A stretch of DNA of 64,000 nucleotides, taken from NCBI GenBank assembly GCA_035405645.1, contig DAONJL010000002.1, positions 31,848 through 95,847 of the forward strand. The letters run 5' to 3'. Source of the DNA: DAONJL01 sp035405645 [NCBI: bacterium] (GTDB lineage: Bacteria; JAGOBX01; DAONJL01). The notes beneath the pieces are model-generated. The model made no database searches, had not been told where the DNA came from, and worked only from the letters and a program-made list of their open reading frames with translations. The translations under genes were made by a program, and so were the position numbers. Positions 26,977-36,536 of the stretch are shown here, in pieces. Positions within the stretch are counted from its first letter, which is position 1. Every line of letters starts with the position of its first letter.

Positions 26977-28157
26977 AAAAAATATTTAAAAAAAATTTTT
27001 TATTTTTAATAGTATTATTTTTTTTATTAATATTATCATTAGAAATTATTTCATTTATTTGTTGTAAATTTTTAGGAATTGAAAAAAAAAATAAAAATAC
27101 CCAAAGACATTTATATCATCCCTATCGAGGTCATCAACTAAATCCAGATTATAAAAGAAAAGATGATACTAATAATGAAAAAATTCATACTTCAAAAGGA
27201 TTCAGACAATTTGAAGATATTCCTTATGAAAAACCTATTGATGAATACAGAATTATTTTTATGGGTGGTTCAGCTGCTTATGGTATAGGTAGTGGTTCAC
27301 CATATCCTTTTCATACTTCTTTAAAAAATAATGAAACAATAAGTTTTTATATTGAACAACTATTAAATAAAGATTTAGCACCAGTAATAAATAAAAAAAT
27401 AAAAGTATTAAATGCTGCTGTTACAGCATATCAAACATTTCAACATTTAATATATATAAATGAAATACTATATAAATACTCACCAGATTTAGTAATTTTT
27501 TTTGATGGGAATAATGATTTTTATTTTTGTAATCCTGAATTTAATCACTTTTTAGATTACCAATATTCTTCAATAAAATTAATTTCTTCTTTTAATAATA
27601 AAGATTTAACATTTAGTTTTTATTCATTAACAAATTCTCTCTCAAAATATTCATTCTTTTTCACATTATTATCTAAAATTTCACAAAAAATATGGGAACA
27701 ATCACAACAATTTATAGATAAAACACAAATAATTAAAGAACCAGATTTTTATTCTAATTATGAAAAAACAGCAATAAATACCTATATTAAAGCATACAAA
27801 CAAATTGAAACATTAGCAAATATCTATAAATTCAAAATGATAGTTTGCCTTCAACCTCAAATAATATTTGAAGACCCAAAACAATTAAATGAATATGATT
27901 TAAATAATTATCAAATTACAATTAAAAATTTAAAAAATGACTTAAATGATTTATTTCAAATTCGTTCATTTATTTTTAAAGTATTTGATAAATATTTTCC
28001 TTCTTTACCTTTTTTAGATTTATCAAAATTAATTGATTCAAAATATAAAGAAAATATTTATCTTGATTATTGTCATTTATCACCATTTGGAGCAAAAAAA
28101 TCAGCTGAAAAAATCTGTAATTATATTATATTAAATAAAAAAAATCTTATTGACTAA
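26973..28157 (+). CDS. Membrane-anchored SGNH/GDSL hydrolase
   Basis: 394 aa. One N-terminal membrane segment (~9-31) is followed by an extracytoplasmic domain. SGNH-family blocks are visible: MGGSAAYG with nucleophile Ser100, a block II/III pattern (LNAAVTAYQ, FDGNNDF), and DYCHLSPFG near the end with Asp365 and His368 as catalytic pair. Such enzymes de-acylate or modify polysaccharides and lipids. The substrate is unknown. The start overlaps the DUF3108 gene by 4 bp. The gene is followed by the tRNA-Leu promoter. Confidence 0.72.
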   Translation: MKKIFKKNFLFLIVLFFLLILSLEIISFICCKFLGIEKKNKNTQRHLYHPYRGHQLNPDYKRKDDTNNEKIHTSKGFRQFEDIPYEKPIDEYRIIFMGGSAAYGIGSGSPYPFHTSLKNNETISFYIEQLLNKDLAPVINKKIKVLNAAVTAYQTFQHLIYINEILYKYSPDLVIFFDGNNDFYFCNPEFNHFLDYQYSSIKLISSFNNKDLTFSFYSLTNSLSKYSFFFTLLSKISQKIWEQSQQFIDKTQIIKEPDFYSNYEKTAINTYIKAYKQIETLANIYKFKMIVCLQPQIIFEDPKQLNEYDLNNYQITIKNLKNDLNDLFQIRSFIFKVFDKYFPSLPFLDLSKLIDSKYKENIYLDYCHLSPFGAKKSAEKICNYIILNKKNLID

Positions 28158-28178
28158 TTATAATAAAAATTTTAAAAT
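28150..28178 (+). promoter_or_regulatory. Promoter of tRNA-Leu
   Basis: TTGACT at 28150-28155, a 17-bp spacer and TAAAAT at 28173-28178, with predicted start about 15 bases before the tRNA. The -35 overlaps the last codons of the SGNH gene. Its match to the promoters at 381, 20826 and 47194 supports a housekeeping sigma consensus. Confidence 0.6.
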
Positions 28179-28199
28179 TTTTAAAATTATTATTAATTC

Positions 28200-28285
28200 G
28201 CCGGGATGGCGGAGATGGTAGACGCAGTAGACTCAAAATCTACCGAGCCTTAGCGCTCATGCGGGTTCAAATCCCGCTCCCGGCA
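28200..28285 (+). tRNA. tRNA-Leu (anticodon CAA)
   Basis: The acceptor stem GCCGGGA (28200-28206) pairs with TCCCGGC (28278-28284), with discriminator A. The anticodon stem GTAGA/TCTAC encloses loop CTCAAAA, giving anticodon CAA for UUG codons. There is a long class II variable arm (GAGC...GCTC region) and a T-arm GCGGGTTCAAATCCCGC. CCA is not encoded. It is the only RNA gene I recognise in the window. Confidence 0.96.
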
Positions 28286-28316
28286 GGTAATTAAAAAAGG
28301 AGAATTTTTAATAAGA

Positions 28317-29276
28317 ATGAAATTAAAAACACTTTATGAAGAAGCAGTAAAAATTGGTATTCAAAATGATTTACGGGGAGAAAAAGAAATAAATCGAATT
28401 TTAGAAGAAGAAAAAAAAGAATTTGAAAAATTAAAAGAAGATGAAAAACTTATTTTTGATAAAGACAGACTATTTAATCCATATACAGATTCAAGAGTCT
28501 TATATGGTGATTTAGAAAAAGACATAAAAAAAGTAATTGTTGGAATTGATATGGAAGTTCAAGAAGTTTTACTGACCTATATCTTAAATCGTGATAATAA
28601 TGCAAATATTGATTTAATTATATCACATCATCCAGAAGGTTATGCTTATCCAAAACTTTATGAAATGCTTAAAATTCAGATTGATTTAATTATTCAAGCA
28701 GGTTTAGCGAGCAGTGTTGCAGAAAATATTTTTTCAAAAAGAATATCAGAAGTTGAGCATAGATTACATTCTGTAAATAGCGAAAGAGCAATTGATGCAG
28801 CAAAATTATTAAATATACCATTTATGTGTATTCATACAATTGCTGATAATTGTGTTACGAAATTTTTAAATATGTTATTTGAAAATAAGAAACCATATAG
28901 ATTAAAAGAATTAATTGAAATATTAAAAGAAATTCCAGAATATAAAAATTCGATAAAAAAAAATATATCACCAAAAATTTTTGTTGGTTCTGATAATAAT
29001 TTATGTGGTAAAATATTTGTTGATATGACAGGCGGAACAAATGGTTCAAAAGATATTTATGAAAAATTAGCTGATAAAGGAATAAGCACAATAGTTGGTA
29101 TGCACATACCAGAAGACCATATAGAAGCAGTAAAAAAAGCAAATTTGAATGTTGTAATTGCAGGCCATATTGCAAGTGATAATTTAGGATTAAATTTATT
29201 ATTTGATGAAATAGAAAAAAAAGAAAAATTAGATTTTGTTTGTGTTTCAGGCTTTGAACGAATAAAACATTATTAA
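28317..29276 (+). CDS. Nif3-like (NGG1p-interacting factor 3 family) protein
   Basis: 319 aa with an AAAGGAG RBS upstream. IISHHPEGY (metal-binding HHP), VEHRLHSVN, PFMCIHTIADN and a C-terminal VVIAGHIASDN fit the Nif3/DUF34 metal-binding family. The larger variant with an N-terminal helical extension (residues 1-70) resembles the NGG1p-interacting group of thermophiles and archaea. The family is universal but its reaction is not settled. It sits directly after tRNA-Leu, possibly as read-through from that promoter, and abuts the next gene. Confidence 0.72.
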   Translation: MKLKTLYEEAVKIGIQNDLRGEKEINRILEEEKKEFEKLKEDEKLIFDKDRLFNPYTDSRVLYGDLEKDIKKVIVGIDMEVQEVLLTYILNRDNNANIDLIISHHPEGYAYPKLYEMLKIQIDLIIQAGLASSVAENIFSKRISEVEHRLHSVNSERAIDAAKLLNIPFMCIHTIADNCVTKFLNMLFENKKPYRLKELIEILKEIPEYKNSIKKNISPKIFVGSDNNLCGKIFVDMTGGTNGSKDIYEKLADKGISTIVGMHIPEDHIEAVKKANLNVVIAGHIASDNLGLNLLFDEIEKKEKLDFVCVSGFERIKHY

Positions 29277-30674
29277 ATGAAAAATAAAATTTTTATTTTT
29301 ATTTTTTTATTATTTCTATTTATAAATTTTATTGAAGCAAAAACATATCTTAATGGTTATTATCAGTTTTATACATCGACTTATAGAAATAGTAATCATA
29401 AATGGGATATGAATTCACCTGATAATTATTTTCAATTAAAATTTTATTCAAATCCATCAGATAAAGCAGAAGTATTCGCACAGTTAGGTTCAGGTGGAAT
29501 GAATAATAAAGAGGGTGCACGATTAGAAAATGGTCATTTAAAATTTTTTTATGGAAAAGAAAAAACAGGCTTTGAAGCTTATTTATTCACAATGCAGGAT
29601 AGATTATGGATGGGACATCATACATTAAATTTTGTTAATGGAAGCAGTGATTATGAAGGAATAAGAAGTAAAATCTGGCTTAATGCATTAGATGGGTGGT
29701 TTGATTTCGAATTTGTTCTTGCAAATAATAAAAATGATAATGCAGATATACAGATATTTCAGTTGCGTAGAAATTTTTTAAAAGATGATAGATTAAAATT
29801 AAGTTTCAATGGTGCAAAAAAAATTTGGGGCGATGAAGATGATAAATACAATAGTTATTATTCTCAATATATTCAATATAAATTATTAAAAGATTTCTTT
29901 TTAACTCTTGAAATAAGTAAATCTTATGATCCATCACAAACACCATCTGGTAATGATCTGGCTACAAAATTTGAAGCAAGATGGTTAAAATATGAAAATG
30001 AAAATTTTGGTGAACTTGGTTATGGTTTTACTTATGAAAATTATGGTAAAAATTATCGCTGTTATTTAGGAAGTAATAATTATAATTATATAAATTATTA
30101 TAATGAAATGTATTATAATTTTCCAATGAAATCAATTACTTTTGTTTTAAAAAATAATTATAAAGAAGATGTAGGGCATAATTTTATTGAACGCTGGTTT
30201 TATTTTGAAAATTATATAGAATTTATAGAAGGCTATAAATTCAAATTTGCTTATGAAACATCAGAAAATAAATGGGGTGATAATTATCCAAAATTATTAT
30301 TTCAAATTGAAAAAAATATAAAAGAAGTTCAATATAAAGTTCAATATCGACGCTTAAAAAATTGGGTAACAAAAACAAATAATGATTTATTTGGTCTTGA
30401 AAATAAATTCAAATTATACAAAGAAGTTCTGACTTTATATTGGCGTCTTGTTTTTTTAAAAGATAAAACATTAAATTTCAGAAAAGAAAATATTTTTGCT
30501 AATTTACGATATGATTTAGGCTGGGATGCTGAATGTTATTTAGAATATGGTGAAAGTTGGTATAATGATGGTGATTTAACAAATGATGGTGATTTTATTG
30601 GTTCGAATTCTTATGATTATGAACATAGAAAAACAACTGATGTAATTAAATTTAAATTAAGTATAAATTTTTAG
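29277..30674 (+). CDS. Predicted outer-membrane beta-barrel protein
   Basis: 465 aa with a signal peptide (MKNKIFIFIFLLFLFINFIEA). The mature part is rich in alternating aromatic/hydrophobic strands and Tyr, Asn and Trp (for example YLNGYYQFYTSTYR, YYSQYIQYKLLKDFFLTLEI), and ends with a strand finishing in Phe (KFKLSINF), as is usual for outer-membrane barrels. I recognise no specific family. It may be a porin or a substrate channel. It begins one base after the Nif3-like gene and heads a run of four envelope genes. Confidence 0.6.
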   Translation: MKNKIFIFIFLLFLFINFIEAKTYLNGYYQFYTSTYRNSNHKWDMNSPDNYFQLKFYSNPSDKAEVFAQLGSGGMNNKEGARLENGHLKFFYGKEKTGFEAYLFTMQDRLWMGHHTLNFVNGSSDYEGIRSKIWLNALDGWFDFEFVLANNKNDNADIQIFQLRRNFLKDDRLKLSFNGAKKIWGDEDDKYNSYYSQYIQYKLLKDFFLTLEISKSYDPSQTPSGNDLATKFEARWLKYENENFGELGYGFTYENYGKNYRCYLGSNNYNYINYYNEMYYNFPMKSITFVLKNNYKEDVGHNFIERWFYFENYIEFIEGYKFKFAYETSENKWGDNYPKLLFQIEKNIKEVQYKVQYRRLKNWVTKTNNDLFGLENKFKLYKEVLTLYWRLVFLKDKTLNFRKENIFANLRYDLGWDAECYLEYGESWYNDGDLTNDGDFIGSNSYDYEHRKTTDVIKFKLSINF

Positions 30675-30710
30675 TTAGTATTATTCACCTATCAGGAGGA
30701 AATTTTATTT

Positions 30711-32714
30711 ATGTTTAAATATATTGTTTATATTTTTCTTTTGTTAACTTTATTCTGTGTTATTTGTTTTGGTGGACCACTATCGCCTGAAATTTATCAG
30801 GGTGGCGTGTTATTCAAATATGAAGATGAAAGTGCTAATAAAGTTTCTGTTGCAGGTTCTTTTAATAATTGGAATGCTGATGCAAATCCATTAACACAAA
30901 ATGAAGATGGAATCTGGGTAACAAAAATTTATCTTCAACCTGGTAATTATGAATACAAATTTTTAATAAATGGTAATTGGATGGATGGTGCAAATTTAAT
31001 TTTAAAAGTTGTTCAGGACGCTGATGGTTCTTTAAAAATACCTGAAATTAAGCCGCCATCAAATATACCATATTCAGATAAAATTTATATTGATGGTAAT
31101 TATTTTGTAATAATGGAAAACTATAGAAATCAATATAATAATTATAGATGGTCAAAACCCCAGCACGATATTGATTTAAATTTCTGGATTACTGTTAAAT
31201 CAGAAATTGAAGCTTATGCACAATTAAATATAAATAATAGTGATTATGATTACCATACAACTCTTGATAAAGCACATTTAACTTTACAAACTGATTATTT
31301 TGATGCTGGTTTTTATAAGAATGAACGCATTGTTTATTTTAAAAATTTGCCTGATTTATTTGAAGATTTTACGAGACATCGTGATGATAATATTTACTTT
31401 TTTAATGAAACACCGGGCTTTGCAAAAATATTTGGAAAAAACTATAATTTATTCGTTGCAAATAATTTTAAAAAATTAAAAAATTATGGGTTTGATTTGA
31501 ACTTTATTTTTGCTGATAATAATGTTGGTAAAAATGATATAAACACTTTTCGAATAAATTATTCATTAAAAAATTTGTTATTTGGAATAACTTATTTTAA
31601 TGCAATTTATGATAATGGTATAAATTATAATCCAGGTTCTGGCAACACTGATGTTTCTACAGATGATATTGATGGTGGATGGCTTGAATATCCAAGAAAT
31701 AGTGGATATTGGCAAACTTATGATGTATATAGAAATATTGATGGAACAAATTCAAAAAATAATTTTAGAAGATTAATATTTGATTTTAATTTTGGGATTA
31801 CAAAAAATTATCTGCTTTATTTTATTTATTCAAGAAATGATAAAAATTCTACAGGAATTTTTTATGCAGATGGAGTTAATGAATTTGGTCCAAATGGTGC
31901 AACTGTTTATAGATATAATTTAGAAGGTGAAAAATTTTCTTCTGATAAATTTACTTTTGGTTCTACATTAAATTTTCTTAATAATAAATTAAATTTTGAT
32001 TTTGCTTATAATATTGAAGATTTTTCTATTACTACAATTGATAATACTGACACACATTATTTAGTAAATATTTCTCCTTTAAAACATGACATAAAAGTTG
32101 GTTTCAAACTTAATTTAAAAAAATTTTATTTACACTTTTTAACTAATTTTTCTAAAATAAATAATATTGGTTCTGGTCTTATAAATGGTTATTTTGATGA
32201 TTATGATTTTTATCAATTAAAAATGATTGGAATAAACAAATTATTTAGATTACAGTTATCAACAGGCGCAAATTTGCGGCTATTTAAAAAAGCACTTGTT
32301 TTTAAAATGAAAAATTATTACTCTGATTATGGTCTAACAAATAATAATTATTTAACTGATATAAATACATTTTCAAATAAATATTCGCTCTCTTATAATT
32401 TTTATGAAAATTTTTATTTTAACTTTATGACACGATTTAAATACTATGATTTTTCTGGGGGAAATGAAGATTATTTTAATTTTGCTTCTGATTTAACTTA
32501 TCAGGTAAATAAGAATATTTCTTTTGCTTTTGGTTATGGTTACTCATTTGAACCTGATGAAGAACGCGAACTTTTTATGCCTTATAAATTAGACCAATTA
32601 TTCTGGGATAATAAATCAAGTTTAGTTGGTAACACTATTGAAAATATTTTAAATGCAGAAAATATTTTAAAAAATATAAAGTTATTTTATATAAAAGCAA
32701 ATTTAAAATTTTAA
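30711..32714 (+). CDS. Outer-membrane barrel protein with N-terminal glycogen-binding (CBM48/AMPK-type) domain
   Basis: 667 aa with an AGGAGG RBS at about 30694 and a signal peptide (MFKYIVYIFLLLTLFCVICFG). Residues ~28-110 form an early-set/CBM48 glycogen-binding domain: GVLFKYEDES, VSVAGSFNNWN, GIWVTKIYLQPGNYEYKFLING. The rest (~130-667) looks like a large beta-barrel: repeated FNFGITKNYLLYF-type strands and a terminal aromatic residue (IKANLKF). CBM48 domains are normally found in cytosolic starch or glycogen enzymes and AMPK. Here the domain would sit in the periplasm or on the surface, perhaps binding alpha-glucans or serving only as an Ig-type plug. It is followed by a subtilase gene 2 bp on. 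Confidence 0.68.
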   Translation: MFKYIVYIFLLLTLFCVICFGGPLSPEIYQGGVLFKYEDESANKVSVAGSFNNWNADANPLTQNEDGIWVTKIYLQPGNYEYKFLINGNWMDGANLILKVVQDADGSLKIPEIKPPSNIPYSDKIYIDGNYFVIMENYRNQYNNYRWSKPQHDIDLNFWITVKSEIEAYAQLNINNSDYDYHTTLDKAHLTLQTDYFDAGFYKNERIVYFKNLPDLFEDFTRHRDDNIYFFNETPGFAKIFGKNYNLFVANNFKKLKNYGFDLNFIFADNNVGKNDINTFRINYSLKNLLFGITYFNAIYDNGINYNPGSGNTDVSTDDIDGGWLEYPRNSGYWQTYDVYRNIDGTNSKNNFRRLIFDFNFGITKNYLLYFIYSRNDKNSTGIFYADGVNEFGPNGATVYRYNLEGEKFSSDKFTFGSTLNFLNNKLNFDFAYNIEDFSITTIDNTDTHYLVNISPLKHDIKVGFKLNLKKFYLHFLTNFSKINNIGSGLINGYFDDYDFYQLKMIGINKLFRLQLSTGANLRLFKKALVFKMKNYYSDYGLTNNNYLTDINTFSNKYSLSYNFYENFYFNFMTRFKYYDFSGGNEDYFNFASDLTYQVNKNISFAFGYGYSFEPDEERELFMPYKLDQLFWDNKSSLVGNTIENILNAENILKNIKLFYIKANLKF

Positions 32715-32716
32715 TT

Positions 32717-34363
32717 ATGAGTAAAATACTTTTTTTCTTATTTATTATTTTTTTATGTGTTAATATTTTATTTAGTGAAGAATTAAAAGTGGTAAAAGTC
32801 TGGAATCCCGAACAAAAAATTTATTCTGATATTGTTGATGGTGAAATACTAATTAAATTCAAAGGAATTCAAAATAATTTTGCACCTTCAATTTTAAAAA
32901 GTTCAAAAAAAACAGCACAAATCAGCGGAAATATTTATAAATATAAAATAAATGACCCTTCAAAAATTTTTGAAATAATAAATGATTTATTAAAAGAACC
33001 AAATATAGAATGGGCTCAACCAAATTATGCTTATAAATTATATTCATCATCATTAGTAAATGACCCTGATTTTGGTGATACTCAATGGTATTTAGAATAT
33101 ATTGGTATTCCTGAAGTGTGGCAACTTATTACTGGTGCAACTTCTGATATTCTCATTGCTGTGCTTGATAGTGGAATTGATACATCTCATCCAGACTTAC
33201 AGGGTAGAATATATGAAAATACAAAAGAAATAAATGGTTTACCTGATGTTGATGATGATAATAATGGTTATATTGATGATAAATATGGATTAGATGCTTA
33301 TTATGCTACATTGGTTTCTGATAATGGAACCTCTGACAATTATTTTGATGATATTATAAAAAATAATTTTCCGCCAATTGATTTCGTTGGACACGGCACT
33401 GCCTGTGCATCAATTATTGGTGCAGCAACAAATAATGGAATTGGAATGAGTGGAATTTTTTGGGGTGGAAAAATATTAAATGTCAGATGTGGAATAACAC
33501 CTTATCTTTCGACAGAAGCAATTTATAAAGGTATTGCTTATGCAACAAGAATGGGCGCAAAAATTATAAATATGAGTTTTGGTTCTAATTCTTATGATAG
33601 AATAGAAGAACAAATAATAAATGAAGCATATAATAGAGGTGTTTTACTAATTGCTGCTGCTGGTAATGAAGGTAATGATTATGCTTCTTATCCAGCAAAA
33701 TATGGGAATGTTATTAGTGTTGGTGCAATTGCTAGAGATGGTATAAAAACAACTTTTACAAATTATAAAAATGATGTTGATTTTATGGCACCTGGTAAAG
33801 ATATATATGCTTGCACTATTGTAAAAACAGGTGCTGATTTATATGAATATATGGATGGCACTTCATTTGCCGCGCCTATTGTTTGTGGTGCGGCTGCTCT
33901 TTTACTCACTTATGACTCTTCTTTAAAACCCTGGGAAATTCGTGAAATTTTAAAATCTGGCTGTCAACCAGTTGATTCTAATTATGGAGCTGGTATTATA
34001 AATTTAGTTAATTCTTTCAGACAATATTCTGAGTTTGGTCGTGGTGCTTCGCAAATGCAAAATAAAAAGGTAATAAATTATCCTAATCCTTTTAGTTATG
34101 TGAAAAATAATTTTATAACTTTTAAAGCATTGAGTAAAACAACATCAATGTCAATTAAAATTTTTTCAATTTCAGGAAAATTAATAAAAGAAATAAAAGC
34201 AAACGACCCAGCTGTTGGTGATTATGATAATGATGGTTCTGTTGAAATTCAATGGAATGGTCTTGATAATGATGGAAAGGTTTGTTCGCCAGGAATTTAT
34301 TTTTTTATTTCAACTGTTGATAATGGTATTGACTGGGGTAAATTAACTTTAATTAGTTGGTAA
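32717..34363 (+). CDS. Secreted subtilisin-family serine protease with C-terminal FlgD-like domain
   Basis: 548 aa. Signal peptide (~1-20); inhibitor-type propeptide (~38-108, GEILIKFKG to WAQPNYAYK); S8 catalytic domain with Asp151 (VLDSGIDTSHPD), His226 (GHGTACASIIG), oxyanion Asn in AAAGNEG and Ser383 (DGTSFAAPI). An acidic DVDDDNNGYIDD loop after Asp151 suggests calcium binding. The last ~90 residues begin INYPNPF and end with a GIYFFI strand, a FlgD-Ig-like or type IX sorting-type domain. The triad is complete, so it should be active. It probably processes or degrades extracellular proteins, possibly the large exoproteins encoded upstream. Confidence 0.88.
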   Translation: MSKILFFLFIIFLCVNILFSEELKVVKVWNPEQKIYSDIVDGEILIKFKGIQNNFAPSILKSSKKTAQISGNIYKYKINDPSKIFEIINDLLKEPNIEWAQPNYAYKLYSSSLVNDPDFGDTQWYLEYIGIPEVWQLITGATSDILIAVLDSGIDTSHPDLQGRIYENTKEINGLPDVDDDNNGYIDDKYGLDAYYATLVSDNGTSDNYFDDIIKNNFPPIDFVGHGTACASIIGAATNNGIGMSGIFWGGKILNVRCGITPYLSTEAIYKGIAYATRMGAKIINMSFGSNSYDRIEEQIINEAYNRGVLLIAAAGNEGNDYASYPAKYGNVISVGAIARDGIKTTFTNYKNDVDFMAPGKDIYACTIVKTGADLYEYMDGTSFAAPIVCGAAALLLTYDSSLKPWEIREILKSGCQPVDSNYGAGIINLVNSFRQYSEFGRGASQMQNKKVINYPNPFSYVKNNFITFKALSKTTSMSIKIFSISGKLIKEIKANDPAVGDYDNDGSVEIQWNGLDNDGKVCSPGIYFFISTVDNGIDWGKLTLISW

Positions 34364-34367
34364 GAAA

Positions 34368-35276
34368 ATGAAAAAAATTTTTTACTTTCTTTTTTTAATA
34401 TTATTTTTTATGTATGAAAATTTTTTATGTGCATCTTCTAATTATGGTGACTTTTTAAATATAAATGTTGGTGCTCGACAAATTGCATTAGCAGGCTGTT
34501 TCACTGGAGTTGCAGATGATATTTTTGCAATGGAATATAATCCTGCTGGCACTGCATTATCAAATAAAAATGAATTTGCTTTTTCTCATACTGAATATTT
34601 AGGTGGAGCTAATTTTGAATATATTGCTTATAAAGGCAAAACAAAATATAATATAAATTATGGCTCTTCAATTAGACTCTTTTCAATAAATGATGTTGAA
34701 CGAAATTTATCTGGAATTAAAATTGGTGATTTTACTAATAAAAATATTTTAATAAATCTTAATTCAAGTAAAAAATATAAAACATTTTATTTTGGCTTTA
34801 ATTTAAAATATTTATCTGAAAAAATTTATAATAAATCATTTACCTCACTTTTATATGATGCTGGTATTTTATTTGATTTAATTACTGATAATGAAAATAA
34901 ATTTATCAGATTTGGTGCTGCTATTGTTAATGTTGGCACTGATAAAAAATATGGTGCTTATTCTTTTTCCGCTCCTTCAAAACTTAAAGTTGCCTGTTCA
35001 TACAATACTTTACTTTTCAACAAAGATTTAATAATGGCATTTGAATTACAGGCAGAAAGAAATACTGATTTAAGTAAAATTATTGGTTTTGAATATTACT
35101 TCAAACCTTTTATTATTATAAGAACTGGTATAAATATAAATGATGATTATTCAGAATTTTCTAATTTTAATTTTGGCTTTGGTGTAAAACAAAAATTTGG
35201 TATTATAAATTATGCTTTTCAATCTTACAATGAATTAGGTAATACTCATACCATTACTTTTCAAATTGAATATTAA
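34368..35276 (+). CDS. PorV/PorQ-family (UPF0164) outer-membrane protein
   Basis: 302 aa with a signal peptide (MKKIFYFLFLILFFMYENFLCA). The N-terminus of the mature part has the family signature: GARQIALAGCFTGVADDIFAMEYNPAG. The remainder is a predicted barrel ending in TITFQIEY. In Bacteroidota PorV works in the type IX system, carrying sorting-domain proteins to the surface. Related proteins also occur in many candidate phyla without a proven system. Its place next to a subtilase with a sorting-type C-terminus is suggestive. No other T9SS component is in the window. Its stop overlaps the ispG start by one base. Confidence 0.75.
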   Translation: MKKIFYFLFLILFFMYENFLCASSNYGDFLNINVGARQIALAGCFTGVADDIFAMEYNPAGTALSNKNEFAFSHTEYLGGANFEYIAYKGKTKYNINYGSSIRLFSINDVERNLSGIKIGDFTNKNILINLNSSKKYKTFYFGFNLKYLSEKIYNKSFTSLLYDAGILFDLITDNENKFIRFGAAIVNVGTDKKYGAYSFSAPSKLKVACSYNTLLFNKDLIMAFELQAERNTDLSKIIGFEYYFKPFIIIRTGININDDYSEFSNFNFGFGVKQKFGIINYAFQSYNELGNTHTITFQIEY

Positions 35277-36397
35277 TGAATACTGAATTCTCAAAATTCA
35301 CTATAAAGAGAAGAAAATCAATAGTTGTTAAAATTGGAAATGTTTTAATTGGTGGTAATAATAAAATAGCAGTGCAATCAATGTGTTCTACAAAAACTAA
35401 TGAACTACAAAAAACAATTGAGCAAATAAAAAAATTAGAAAAAGCAAATTGTGAAATTGTTCGTGTTGCTGTGCCGGATATTGAAACTGCAAAAATTCTT
35501 GGAAAAATAAAATCAAAAATAAAAATTCCACTTGTTGCTGATATTCATTTTGATTATCGTATTGCTTTAATTGCTATTGATAATGGTATTGATAAATTAC
35601 GAATAAATCCAGGAAATATTGGTAATGAAGAAAGAATTAAAGAAGTAATTAAAAAAGCAAGAGAACGAAAAATACCAATTCGTATTGGTGTTAATTCTGG
35701 GTCAATAGAAAAAGATTTATTAGAAAAATACGGAAATAATTATAAAGCAATGGCTTTTTCAGCATTAAAACATATTCAAATTTTAGAGAAATATGATTTT
35801 ACTGATACTGTAATTTCCTTAAAAGGTTCAAATATAATTGAAACTATTAATGCCTATAAATATCTTGATTTTTTATTACAAAAAAAAAGACATTTACCTT
35901 ATCCTTTTCATATTGGCATAACAGAAGCAGGAACTTTATTTTCAGGTTCAATTAAATCTGCTGCTGGTATTTCATTACTATTAGCAAATGGTTATGGAGA
36001 TACTATTCGTGTTTCTTTAACTGATGATGTTGTAAAAGAAGTCGAAACTGCATATTTAATATTAAATAATTTAGGGCTGAGAAATGATTATCCTGAAATT
36101 ATTTCCTGTCCCACCTGTGGTAGATGTGAGATAAATTTAAAAGCACTTGCTTATAAAGTTGAAAATTATGTAAAATCCCTTAATATAAAAAAGCATATTA
36201 AAATTGCTGTTATGGGATGTATTGTTAATGCAATTGGCGAAGGAAAAGAAGCTGATATTGGTATTGGTGGTGGAAAAAAACAGGGTATTATTTTTTTAAA
36301 AGGTAAAATTATTGAAAAAGTGCCTGAAAATAAATTATTCTCTGCTTTTAAAAAACATTTGAAAAACCTTATAAAAAATGAAAAAACGATTAATTGA
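35276..36397 (+). CDS. ispG: 4-hydroxy-3-methylbut-2-enyl diphosphate synthase (flavodoxin/ferredoxin)
   Basis: 373 aa, GcpE family: converts MEcPP to HMBPP in the MEP isoprenoid pathway. The TIM barrel starts with VKIGNVLIGGNNKIAVQSM and contains LVADIHFDYRIAL and KLRINPGNIG. The C-terminal Fe-S ligands are in SCPTCGRCEINL and VMGCIVNAIGEG. Length matches the short bacterial form without the extra insert. It starts at ATG 35276, in a TAATG overlap with the PorV-like gene. It overlaps the next small ORF by 20 bp. Confidence 0.93.
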   Translation: MNTEFSKFTIKRRKSIVVKIGNVLIGGNNKIAVQSMCSTKTNELQKTIEQIKKLEKANCEIVRVAVPDIETAKILGKIKSKIKIPLVADIHFDYRIALIAIDNGIDKLRINPGNIGNEERIKEVIKKARERKIPIRIGVNSGSIEKDLLEKYGNNYKAMAFSALKHIQILEKYDFTDTVISLKGSNIIETINAYKYLDFLLQKKRHLPYPFHIGITEAGTLFSGSIKSAAGISLLLANGYGDTIRVSLTDDVVKEVETAYLILNNLGLRNDYPEIISCPTCGRCEINLKALAYKVENYVKSLNIKKHIKIAVMGCIVNAIGEGKEADIGIGGGKKQGIIFLKGKIIEKVPENKLFSAFKKHLKNLIKNEKTIN

Positions 36398-36536
36398 AAT
36401 TATTTTTATTGGTTGGGCTATTTTTATATTTTTTACTTTTTATTATAGATATTTTGTTTCTTACATTTATGAAAATCAAGGTGCTATTACCAGAATTAAA
36501 AATTTTATTTTATTTTTATTTTCTTTTTTTAAATGA
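36378..36536 (+). CDS. Small single-pass membrane protein (52 aa)
   Basis: Starts at ATG 36378 inside the ispG 3' end (20-bp overlap) and ends with TGA 36534-36536 in an ATGA overlap with the deacetylase gene. It reads MKKRLIEIIFIGWAIFIFFT, then YYRYFVSYIYENQG, a second charged stretch and a hydrophobic end. There is one clear membrane segment (~6-22) with a basic N-terminus. Start and stop both mesh with their neighbours, which supports a real gene rather than spacer. Family not recognised; a role with the deacetylase is only inferred. Confidence 0.55.
   Translation: MKKRLIEIIFIGWAIFIFFTFYYRYFVSYIYENQGAITRIKNFILFLFSFFK

Noticed and set aside
28855-29175. 106-aa minus-strand ORF within the Nif3-like gene
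   Set aside because: Leu/Tyr/Gln-rich shadow typical of antisense reading of AT-rich codons; no start signals.
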